Source of the DNA: Owenia fusiformis
Taxonomy: Eukaryota; Annelida; Polychaeta; Sabellida; Oweniidae
NCBI GenBank assembly: GCA_903813345.2
Contig: CAIIXF020000002.1
Span: 15,138,467 to 15,202,466, forward strand
Direction of reading: 5' to 3'
Length of the DNA: 64,000 nucleotides
Positions 49,058 through 59,600 of the stretch are shown here, in pieces. Under the pieces are notes generated by a model. That model had not been told where the DNA came from and did not search any database. It saw only the letters and a program-made list of their open reading frames with translations. Both the position numbers and the translations under genes were made by a program. Each line of letters starts with the position of its first letter. Position 1 is the stretch's first letter.

Positions 49058-51452
49058 CTGAAAATAGAATAATACAATGTGATCAATTAGAACTCAAGAA
49101 TTATAGCCTTAGACAGTAAAAACAGTGTACATTCACATACAGATCAATGGAGTGAACCCTGTGATGGGGTATGGGTTGATATGTTAAAGGAGAATTGGCT
49201 CTAAAACTTTATGATATCTTGCTTACAAGTTGGGGGATAGTGTCTCATGCTAAAAGTAAATTGTATGCTTAAACCCCCTCCCACCCTCTAGAATTTAAAA
49301 ATGTTGATTTGTCAATTCACATAAAAATCAACACTCACTAAAAAATCTTGATTTACCTACTTTCCCCCAAAATTTCATGTTGTTCTTCAAATGTTGACAT
49401 TTGCAAACCATTCCTCATTCAACTTGATGTGGCGTATTAAACACAATGGTTTTGAGTTTACAACATTCTTTATGCATCTACAGTATTTGTATGTGGTATT
49501 ATGATTTATTTTCATATTTTTGAAAACTGCCTCCCAGTATTTGAATTTTCAATCTTAAAACAATAATTACATAATTTTAATAAACTAAACAAACACACAA
49601 ATATAAAACAAACAATCAAATACAAAGCAAAGTAACATATAACCAAATACAAACAAATCCACTCATTCATCAGAATTCATAGCATGACTCTAAAGATGTG
49701 TTATAGCTTCCCCTTAGCTTAGATAGTCTAGGAGATGAAGTTCTCCTCTATTAAGATGCAAAATGAAATTCATGATATGTTAGATTTTCAATCCATAAAA
49801 AATAAAGTAAATTGAGTTCAGCCAATATATTGATACCTTGATCCTAAAGTCAAGCATTTGATGAAGCTCTTTAAAAGATGCAAAATAAACTCTAAAAGTG
49901 TAATAAATATATTGACAAGCTCAAGTAAGTGCTTGCATTATAAATACATATTGTATTGAAACCATGTTCCTCAATAGAAGAAATAGAAGCCAGTTTGTCT
50001 ATGAAATGAATAGTAAATACATTTTCACTTCTACTTGAAACTTAAGCACATGGATTCTATTAAGAATCATAGAATTCACAGACAATGGCTACAATATGCC
50101 ACTTTAAACTTGTACACAGAAACCTGCTATGTTAATAGGGAAATCTTGAGCTGATTTTTCTGAAAGGAAAGTGAACTTTATCGGTGTATTTTACCACGGG
50201 CATTGAATTGAAGAATTATAATTAACTACCTATATGGACGTGATGGACCTTACTCAGCAAGCATTGAAATACCTTTGATGAACAAATCATTAAGAGTAGC
50301 TTATTTAGCGTAATTTCTACCACGTTTGATTAAGAATTCAGATTGTAGAGAATTTCTACATAAGTGACAGTGTGCTTTAAGTACATGTCAGTTATTCAGT
50401 TTTTTCTATTTTACTGAAGGTTGTATTATTAAACGATGATCTGTGACACTTCATTCCATGGTACTCTGTCACATGATCTGTGACACTTCATTCCATGGTA
50501 CTCTGTCACATGATCTGTGACACTTCATTCCATGGTACTCTGTCACATGATCTGTGACACTTCATTCCATGGTACTCTGTCACATGATCTGTGACACTTC
50601 ATTCCATGGTACTCTGTCACCTGTAGACAATTAATCAAATGGGACAAATGAAAGGGCCAAGAAGATAATATGTTTTCTTTGATATATCAAACATTACATT
50701 ACTTGAGAGTAGGTTTGTATTAAGTTATTCACTGTATCTTTGTTTGACTATACAGCAAAGACGAAGAAATAAGATGACATGATTCAACACATTATGGGAG
50801 AAGATGACACGACTAAATGGGAATATATAAGATAATTATTATTAAATATATGTATGGGAATGTGTAGAAGTAGAACACCTCTGTTAGGTCCAAAGACCAA
50901 CTGACTCAATGATAAATGACCCTTCATAAGTGGAACACCTCCCAAATGGAACACTTTTTAGAGAGACCAAAGGTTTAACTGTATCTGTATACACAAGGAA
51001 ATCTAATTAAAATAAATGTTTATTGAAAACTTGCATGTATTCAATTCTATTATATGATTGTATAAAATCTAATCCATACCAATAATCAAACAAACTTCAT
51101 TTCATTTCAATGCCCAACTTCCTTCTTACAATGACTCACACCTGTGTTGACCCCATTGCTTAAAACATAACCCAGATATTAGCAATTCATTCTATTTCTC
51201 TTTAAACATGGATCAATTACTGATTTTATGGCATTTCTATATAATCAGAGATCATTTGCATCATGTTTCTCTATTATTTCCTTGATAAGTCCACTCTTTG
51301 TTCCATTTCAAAACATTAATTATGTTTTCTTATCTATAAACCAGAGGCCATTGGATTCTCTCTTATATTTGACCCATTGTTGGAAAGATTCATAGAATTT
51401 TATTAAGCCTGTATGTCAAATTGAAGCATTTAATATACTCTGCTTGGATTGC
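49058..51452. other. UBL3 intron 1, proximal part
   Basis: AT-rich. Only the 37-bp repeat at 50438-50620 stands out. No N-terminal UBL3 exon found. Confidence 0.5.
50438..50620. repeat. 37-bp repeat, 5 units
   Basis: GATCTGTGACACTTCATTCC plus ATGGTACTCTGTCACAT, essentially identical copies. Each is partly palindromic (GTGACA / TGTCAC). Confidence 0.95.
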
Positions 51453-51458
51453 TCTATT

Positions 51459-52192
51459 AGTAGTAGTTACAGCGCTTGAGCAGACCCACTGTGTGCGTGT
51501 GCGATGCCGATGCTGATGCCGGAAGTCGGCCATTTTGAATCCTGTCTGGGCAAGTTGATGACATCATAGCGGAAGTTCAGCCATTTTAACTTTGTCTGGG
51601 CAGGTTGATGACATCATCGCAGGAAACGGAAGTTTAGCCATTTTGGATTTAGTCTGGGCAAGTTCATGACATCATAGCGGAAACTCAACCATTTTAACTT
51701 GGTCTGGGCAAGTTTATAACATCATAGCGGAAGTTCATCTATTTTAACTTTGCCTGGGCAAGTGGATGACATCATAGCAGTAAACGTGAAAGTAGCCATA
51801 TTGTTGACACCATACAGTCTTGCCTGAGCGAGACGATCGGGCAACCCTAAGTTTCGAGTTCAGGCGGATTAACCCTAACCCTAAACTTGAAATTACAATT
51901 CATTATTTATTCAACCAGCCAGTTTATCAATCAAGAATAAATATATTTTGCATATAGTATGATCTCCATAAATTGATAAAGAAGAATGTCCAGACAAGTT
52001 GTTAGAAAGATCTGCACAGTCCATCAATCAGCTGATTGTCCGAACTTGCCAACTTTAGAATCAAAACAATAATATGCGCACGCACTGTTTCATTGACACC
52101 AATAAAATGTACATAGAACTCTCCGCCACCACCACCACAGCCACCACCACCACTATAAAACCACATTCAATTGTAACAAGTGATCATTTGAC
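51459..52192 (+). repeat. Left TIR of the mini-Polinton
   Basis: Built of about six degenerate copies of a roughly 50-bp subrepeat carrying CTGGGCAAGTTGATGACATC and GCGGAAGTT cores, then a unique part with two telomere-type CCCTAA units (51873-51884), a CCACCA tract and an inward TATAAAA (52154-52160). Confidence 0.85.
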
Positions 52193-52318
52193 CTGGGTAA
52201 GTTTATAACATCATAGCGGAAGTTCATCTATTTTAACTTTGCCTGGGCAAGTGGATGACATCATAGCAGTAAACGTGAAAGTAGCCATATTGTTGACACC
52301 ATACAGTCTTGCCTGAGC
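52193..52318 (+). repeat. 126-bp internal duplication of left TIR
   Basis: Direct copy of 51704-51829, with about one difference (CTGGGTAAG for CTGGGCAAG). It abuts the inner edge of the left TIR and is absent from the right side. Confidence 0.85.
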
Positions 52319-52847
52319 TAGGTCATTTCACTCCAAATTTAAGTGTGTTTGGTTTATATATACCTTTATCGATTTCTTGGCAACCTTCATACATATACAT
52401 GTACATATGCAATAGTTTATTTTAAGCACTGTAGTAACGCTTGGTTTTAGACCTGATGTAGACGAATGAATAAAACTCCGAAGTTCAAGTCATGATTTCA
52501 CTAGAATTCATGACAAAATATGTGTATATGATTATTACTGATAAAATATATCATTGATATTAATATACCTTGATTGACAAATAGGAATTAAATACAGGAT
52601 ATATTTCAAACCTTCAGATTGTGTTGCTCTGGTAAGTTACTTCATTGATTTTGGTAATCAGGTAAAACTTCTCTACATTAGTGTAACGGGATGTCAAGGT
52701 TAGGACTTCATCTAGGTATTAATCATCAAGGCAGGACACATTTTGTTTTAATCTTATTTATTGTTGCAAAGTCAATCAAATTATATATACAGTATATACA
52801 ATACTTTATAATTTTTAACTAATCACAATATGTGTATCTATATCTAT

Positions 52848-54374
52848 TTACAGACAGTCATTTTCATTACAATTACAGTCCTCACTTCCACTGGCACTAG
52901 CATCTGAATCATCAGAGGTAGGCTCATTAAAGTTCATTTCACTAGCATTTTTGAAAAATTTATTCAACAAATGTTTCCTCAAAGACACTGCTGCAGTGAT
53001 GGATTCTTCTCTGGAATAACCTCCTTGATAATGAAGATCTTGTGCAGTGCGCATCAATTTCTTATATGTATCATCTTGCAATAGCCTATGGACATACAGC
53101 ATTAAATCAGCAACTTCCTTTCTAAATCGTTTGCTGACACGTGAAATAAACTGATTATATAAAAGCGTTAATGCCTCAGATTTAGTATATCCATCAGCCA
53201 AATAGTTGTTCACTTTATCTTCATCTTGGTACTCTGCTTCCTCATTATTAAGAATAGAAACGATCAATTTATGCCAAAGTTCTTTACCATTAGACTTCTT
53301 GACAGTTAAGCTAGATTCTGCGTCATCACTATCATCACTAGACATATCAATGTCATTTACATCGCCAATAGTTTTACTAGTCACAACACCACCATCATTG
53401 TCATCACTCGACATAGCATTATCAGATACACCACCACCATTTTTGTCACCAGCTCCACTTTGAGGAAGAAACAAGTCTCTAGTCTTCGATCCTTGGTGCT
53501 TCGAGGACACAACAGGAGTATCACGATTTCTTGGATATACTGGTTGTCCAGGTGGTCTGGAATATTTTGCCTTGGCACCCCCAGTCTGAACAACATAATT
53601 TCCCCCATAAAGTGAGTTATTTGTATCATTCATTTGCTCCTCTTTCTCATCAAAGGTAAGTTTTCCATTAAGTCTGTCCTTTTCAGTCGTATCCTGTTTT
53701 AGATCTATTAACAGGGATGAAAATGGTTCTTCCTTCATTTGCTCGAATTTATTTAGAAGTGTATTTGGACGTTTAGGGTACATCTGGCGAGAGAGTGACA
53801 TCAGTTGGACCCTGTCCCGTGGATTCTTAAACATGACAATGTAGTGACAGTTTAATGTCATTGTCCTCGTTTCTTTACCATGATGATATAAATTTTGCAA
53901 TAGTGCAATGACAGACAGTGAACGATGATGGCTACCTTTGGTGAATAAATCAGCCACTTTAGGATCTCTAGTGATGCTCCCCATAACATCATCTAAGATA
54001 AGTAGATTAACAATCGAAGGATCAAATAATTTCTCTAAATTGTTGGGAACACCTTTGATGAATTCGACTCCTGGTAGTTTATCTGACAGCTCATCATACA
54101 TGGGTTGCCATTCTGAATAAACCCACATTATCCTATCTGGTGGCGGCGTCATGTTGTCATTTATCCTCAACAAAATGTTTTTGACATATGTTGTCTTGCC
54201 ACATCCAGACGGACCTGCTAAAACCATCGTATAGGGGTGTTTAAGGACAAGTTTACGCTCTCCATCTGACATCATAGCGCTGACCGAACCAGGTACACCA
54301 TGAGCAGTCCTCATATGGCGTTTATTACTATCTTTCCTCGAAAATCGTTTTGGACATTCTGAGCACTTGTACAT
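52848..54374 (-). CDS. C2H2-fused A32/FtsK-like packaging ATPase of the mini-Polinton, 508 aa
   Basis: The N-terminus carries one C2H2 zinc finger (C4, C7, H20, H25). A P-loop ATPase domain follows: Walker A GPSGCGKT at 54-61, Walker B LLILDD at 124-129 and a polar sensor Q160-N161, then a conserved block with GKETRT and FKNPRDR. This order resembles the A32-like/FtsK-HerA ATPases that pump DNA into capsids in Polintons and related viruses. After about residue 230 comes a low-complexity Asp/Ser linker (about 310-360), then a helical region (about 370-460) and an acidic tail. The frame is intact with no stops. At 508 aa it is about twice the usual Polinton ATPase, because of the zinc finger and long C-terminus. 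It is transcribed in the same direction as the small gene upstream. No capsid gene is present, so packaging itself is unproven. Confidence 0.8.
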   Translation of the reverse strand: MYKCSECPKRFSRKDSNKRHMRTAHGVPGSVSAMMSDGERKLVLKHPYTMVLAGPSGCGKTTYVKNILLRINDNMTPPPDRIMWVYSEWQPMYDELSDKLPGVEFIKGVPNNLEKLFDPSIVNLLILDDVMGSITRDPKVADLFTKGSHHRSLSVIALLQNLYHHGKETRTMTLNCHYIVMFKNPRDRVQLMSLSRQMYPKRPNTLLNKFEQMKEEPFSSLLIDLKQDTTEKDRLNGKLTFDEKEEQMNDTNNSLYGGNYVVQTGGAKAKYSRPPGQPVYPRNRDTPVVSSKHQGSKTRDLFLPQSGAGDKNGGGVSDNAMSSDDNDGGVVTSKTIGDVNDIDMSSDDSDDAESSLTVKKSNGKELWHKLIVSILNNEEAEYQDEDKVNNYLADGYTKSEALTLLYNQFISRVSKRFRKEVADLMLYVHRLLQDDTYKKLMRTAQDLHYQGGYSREESITAAVSLRKHLLNKFFKNASEMNFNEPTSDDSDASASGSEDCNCNENDCL

Positions 54375-54439
54375 GATGTTTATCGTACAATGTCTTGTTA
54401 TGAACTGACTTCTCTAATTAAACACAACGTATATATAAA

Positions 54440-54505
54440 TATATTGCGGTGGTGGCGATGGTGGAAGTGGTGGCGGTGGTGGTGGTGGTGGTGGTGGTGG
54501 TGATG
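54440..54505. repeat. GGT-rich microsatellite between the element genes
   Basis: Impure then pure GGT triplets in the 157-bp gap between the two - strand genes. A related CCACCA tract occurs in both TIRs. Confidence 0.8.
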
Positions 54506-54531
54506 TAACTGGAATAGCCACTGGATTATTT

Positions 54532-54858
54532 TTATTTGTTGACGCAGTCCATTATATCATTTTTGTTATGGCAGCCACACCTTTTTAGTTTTGGTTTCTT
54601 TACTTCAGTAGAATCTGAAGCTCTCTTCAGTCCTCGTCCCTTCTGAGCATTATCTCTTTGATAATTGTATGCATCAGATTTTGCTCGTTCAACAGTGGCC
54701 TGGCTGGGAGACACGAGAGTAATATTTTCTCCTCTGCCATTTTGAATTGCTACATCTGGAACAACTATGAATCTTCTACCTGCTCCTACTTGATTATTTT
54801 TTCCTTCCATGAAGGCTAACCATTTATCTTGGCTTGTGTCTATGGGAACTAGTTTCAT
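54532..54858 (-). CDS. Small basic protein of the mini-Polinton, 108 aa, function unknown
   Basis: Intact frame from ATG to stop, beginning MKLVPIDTSQDKWLAFMEG. The C-terminal third is rich in Lys/Arg and ends with a Cys/His cluster (CGCHNKNDIMDC). It lies 157 bp upstream of the ATPase on the same strand and about 130 bp downstream of a TATAAAA in the right TIR, so it is probably the first gene of the element. I do not recognise the family; a DNA-binding or minor virion-like role is only a guess. Confidence 0.55.
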   Translation of the reverse strand: MKLVPIDTSQDKWLAFMEGKNNQVGAGRRFIVVPDVAIQNGRGENITLVSPSQATVERAKSDAYNYQRDNAQKGRGLKRASDSTEVKKPKLKRCGCHNKNDIMDCVNK

Positions 54859-54957
54859 CTTTATAGCCTAGTTCTCCCCTTTTATACAATGTACACTTTA
54901 ATTCACTTTGTTCAAACCTAATCGTCAAACATACAAGTGACTCCACCAACGTCTGAA

Positions 54958-55739
54958 GTCAAATGATCACTTGTTATAATTGAATCTGGTTTTATAGTGG
55001 TGGTGGTGGCTGTGGTGGTGGTGGCTGTGGTGGTGGTGGCGGAGAGTTCTATGTACATTTTATTGGTGTCAATGAAACAGTGCGTGCGCATATTCCTGTT
55101 TTGATTCTAAAGTTGGCAAGTTCGGACAATCAGCTGATTGATGGACTGTGCAGATCTTTCTAACAACTTGTCTGGACATTCTTCTTTATCAATTTATGGA
55201 GATCATACTATATGCAAAATATATTTATTCTTGATTGATAAACTGGCTGGTTGAATAAATAATGAATTGTAATTTCAAGTTTGGTGTTATTGACAACTTG
55301 TTATAGTACATGATTAGGGTTAGGGTTAATCCGCCTGGACTCGAAACTTAGGGTTGCCCGATCGTCTTGCTCAGACAAGACTGCGTGAGGTCATCAATAT
55401 GGCTACTTTCACGTTTCCAGCTATGATGATGTCATCCACTTGCCCAGGCAAAGTTAAAATAGATGAACTTCCGCTATTATGTTATAATCTTGCCCAGACC
55501 AAGTTAAAATGGTTGAGCTTCCGCTATGATGTCATGAACTTGCCCAGACTAAATCCAAAATGGCTAAACTTCCGTTTCCTGCGATGATGTCATCAACCTG
55601 CCCAGACAAAGTTAAAATGGCTGAACTTCCGCTATGATGTCATCAACTTGCCCAGACGGGATTCAAAATGGCTGACTTCCGGCATCAGCATCGGCATCGC
55701 ACACGCACACAGTGGGTCTGCTCAAGCGCTGTAACTACT
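54958..55739 (-). repeat. Right TIR of the mini-Polinton
   Basis: Reverse complement of the left TIR, with small indels (about 50 bp longer). It carries the matching TTAGGG pair (55314-55325) and a - strand TATAAAA (54990-54996). Confidence 0.85.
54990..54996 (-). promoter_or_regulatory. TATA box in right TIR, facing the two element genes
   Basis: - strand TATAAAA, about 130 bp upstream of the 108-aa gene. The mirrored copy in the left TIR (52154-52160) faces inward too. Confidence 0.45.
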
Positions 55740-55922
55740 TCTATTGTAGCAAAAGACCACTGGACCGATTTTATAATACTAGAACCTAAAAGTGCCCCAC
55801 CATGTTTCTGCCATCCTTTTCAGATTATAAACTCCTTTTAAGGGCATGGAACAATAACTCCACCTTGAAATTCTGCAAATTAGTCAGAAGTTATTCAAAA
55901 AAGTAAACTATAAACTTATATC

Positions 55923-56633
55923 CAGGGTCTGACCTTAACCTTTTTTGCCAGTAGCAAGGATTTGCTACCTTCTCCCAAAACAAGGAGCAAATTGCCATAT
56001 TCAGGTAGCAACAAAAATGCTCCAAGAAAACATTATCAGGTGGCAAATTGCTCCTCAAATTCTACTCATGTGTTATAACGAATCCCAGGTTATTTCTCGC
56101 CTTTTTGCACTGAATGAAACGACCATTTTTTACGTTCAAGAGTCGTCTGAGAACAATTTGTGTTTTTTTCAGACAGAAATCCGCATGTTTTCATTGAAAA
56201 CAGGAGAATGAATCATCTAATCCTAATAAAGGTAGTATAATCAATTGGGGGGGAAACAAATTATAGCGTATTCGTCGATGAAACATGTTATCGTGCAGGT
56301 GACATTTTTTCAGCAAGATATTCTGTTTCGCTAAAGCGAGTAAAGTCCAATCAGTGATGTTGTCTTGTTTTGTTTCATTTTGGGATCTGTATCAACCAAT
56401 CAGCGTTGAGGTTGTATATCGCTATCGTTATCGCGATGAAAAATGAAAAAATATCGGGAGTGGTAAGTTCCATTGATTCTATGCGATAGAAGGGTTGAAA
56501 TACATGAGATTCATTGCTTAAATTTGAGGTAGCAAGCATTTGCTCCCAGCCACGAAGTTTTTGGAGCAAAATGTGAAAACAGGTAGCAAATTTGCTCCTT
56601 GTTACCACTAATATCGAACCCTGATATCATTAA
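55923..56633. mobile_element. 711-bp MITE with CAGGGT ends
   Basis: CAGGGTCTGACCTTAACC at the left and AATATCGAACCCTG at the right, with GGTAGCAA/TTGCTACC subterminal repeats. Flanked by ATATC on both sides (55918-55922 and 56634-56638). It lies just outside the mini-Polinton. Confidence 0.65.
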
Positions 56634-56638
56634 TAATC

Positions 56639-59600
56639 TAAATGATTTGACACAATATTCTCATTTTCTCATACTATTCTTAATTACACATGTAAAACGA
56701 CATCGACACACTAATAAATATGGTCACCAATGGCAGCCTTATAAATAACCCAAAATGCTTAAACTTATTCACATTTTGGCACTGGCCTTGTACCTACCTA
56801 GTTTATAATGCACTATTAATATTTGGGATGCTCCCTTAGTCTTAAATAAGACAAATTAATATTGAATGGGTGTGTCATATTTCAAACATCACCACAGATC
56901 AGACAATTTATTGAACAATAATTGTGGCCAGTCCCAATAACAGATTACTCACTTACTATTAGCTATTTTATTGATTCTTAATATATGGATTACTTGAGTA
57001 ACGACACGATGGCCATTGGTGAAACCATATGTACATATGAATATATGTATATGAATAAGTGCCCCATCTTGAATAGGCAACCCATTAATAAATATCAAGG
57101 AATATGGACTAATGACCAAAGATCAAATATTGTACCAAGAAGTAACATTAATATAATTTTTAAAAATATCAAATTCTGAGCAATATTTCACACTAAACTG
57201 TGTAGTTCTTCTTCATATGAGCATTTATCAAAGCAGCCATGAAAAGGAACTGTAAAACCAGAATCCTAGTTACATAGAAAATTGAATTTGTTGACCTAAT
57301 TATGTAAGCACTAAAGATGGAGTCAATATTATGTATATAGCCTAATATGTTAAATGCCACAGTTCTTCTTCATTGAACTTTATTACACTAACAAGCTTTG
57401 AAGTTGAGCTAATGCTAACTTGAAGTGACTGTAAAACACATATAAACACAGCATAAAAACATGGTCTTAAAATGTGATACTTCATTCATGATAGATTATC
57501 CTCAAGAGACTACTTAGTATTTACATTATGTTTTTACACATTCTGAGCCACGCTGAATATCACAAATGACACCACACACCTAACATTTTAGACTACATGT
57601 ATATAATAAAACTTAGTTTTCAGGGATTTCTCTGAAATAATTAGAAGAAACAGGCAAAATGAACTTAAGGTATTTACAAATGAATATTTTAACACATTGC
57701 AAAACTTTGATTTTGAAACAACTCGAGAAAATGTTATTTGCTATTGAAAGTCCATGGTCATGCTTACCCCTAGTTATTTTCTCTCTTATGAATGTTTGTC
57801 GTCAGAGAGATTTATTAATTAAATAAGGCTTTATCTATGACGCCACAATTCAGTATTTAGTAACCACATCATGATCTTCTACTAAAATGTATCTTGGTCG
57901 GATATGTAATACATTTAATAACATCTCATCATATAGAGTAAAACATAGTGAACACCTCTCTCGAATACCCCTTTTGGCATATACTCCACTGACTTCTGTA
58001 TAAAATTGCCACTCTGAAATGATCGCCTTTTGAAGTGAACATATGTTTTGTGGCTCTATAGGTATTCACTAAATACAGGTTTTACTGTACTGTAAAAAAT
58101 ACAGAATTACAATCTTTATCCTCTGAAAATGATTTTGAAGCAACTAAAGTGTTATATACAAACAATATAAGATATAATGTGTTGGCCTAAGGTAACCCAT
58201 AACACCACTGACCTTTCAGAAGCAGACATATTGCCAAAGTCAACATTTAGATCCAGTCATTACAACATTCTCCTATTTAATCATGTTTACCTCATTCTCC
58301 CCTGTAGGTTAAAGCCCTTTCAGCCAATTAGAATATTTTACTCCTACATACCCTGAACCCCAGAGGCTAGAAGCAATAATCACTGCCATCTGATTAGAAA
58401 AGACAATTTTTTTGCAATTTTCATGTAATAATCTCAAACTAACTGCCATGACTAATGAGGTTTCAATAAGACATATTATGCAAGTTACTAAATGGAGGTG
58501 GAAAATTTTGTGTGTGTAATGCTGAATGTTGACCTATCTAATATGATGGGATAAGGCTTGATCCAAAATAATAAATCGTAAATGAAATACTCTTTAAAGA
58601 AGTTAAATCCAAGTTCATAATAACCCCTTATAAAATGCTGGTCTGTACTAATGTCTTTAAGCTTAATTTTTTCCGATTGACTGATATCAGACCAAGTCCC
58701 AAACGCTTTCAAAATTCTTTCAGGCTGATAAACCAACAGTGATTGATAAAAATATCTCCAGGTAGAGTGGACATGATGCTCATTATATAATGGATCCAAA
58801 AACATTTTCATGAATCATACTCTGAATCAGTTCCAACATATTGGAAATAACTACAAAGCTCATCACAATTATAAAATTCAATTAATTCAATCACAGAAAT
58901 TATCATTACATTTGCACTAAATATTTTATCATGTCAGTCATTATAACAACCATAATTGTATTAGTTGAGCCAATAAATTGGGACCTGAATTACCATCCAT
59001 GATGAGACATTTTCACACATTCAAGTTTCACTTCATTCAACAATTCATCTTGGATACATTTCATACTGAGACCTGATATAAGACAACTGATGCTGTATTA
59101 TGGTTCAACTGCCAGTTACTATACCTCTATCACAAAAATCTTAGATAAACAGAATGCTGTTGGTACCTGTATGTCATCCTACTGTATGAAACGGGAAAGC
59201 CAAGTGCTGAAGTGTTGTATTTATCATGTGTTTATGCAGCATAACTAAGCAACAAACTGACAAACAAACCACAGCAAAGACATTTCTCTGACTTTCCACT
59301 TTGGATTATTCCACTTCAACATACCTTTAGGTCCAAAGGCTAAACAGTAATAACTTTGTAGACAAATATCTCATGTTAAATGTGAAATTAAGCTAACTGG
59401 AGAGTACAAAAATGACACTCAGGTAAATAAAGACTAGATATTCAAAGTGTTTGAGGACTTGGATCAAGACTACTAACATGCCTTTCAAGGGTGAAGATGA
59501 AACAATTAAGCCAACGAGACTAATTTCCTTATGCGGAAGAAAAAAGGAAGTATATAGAATAAAGCTTATACAGGTAATCAATTGCCTGCCAACACATATA

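Larger units (their letters stand above)
51459..55739. mobile_element. 4.28-kb mini-Polinton/Maverick-like element
   Basis: Long inverted termini (left 51459-52192, right 54958-55739) both start 5'-AGTAGT...TTACAGCGC and are flanked by a direct 6-bp target duplication TCTATT (51453-51458 and 55740-55745). 5'-AG ends, 6-bp TSD and TIRs of several hundred bp are the known hallmarks of Polinton/Maverick elements. The interior holds two - strand genes, a packaging-type ATPase and a small basic protein. No integrase, B-family polymerase, protease or capsid gene is visible, whereas full Polintons are 15-20 kb, so this is a deleted derivative that must depend on others to move. The left end has one extra AGT (slippage). 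It lies in UBL3 intron 1. Confidence 0.85.

Noticed and set aside
53206-54120. Small frames on either strand within the ATPase gene
   Set aside because: Shadows of the 508-aa - strand gene.
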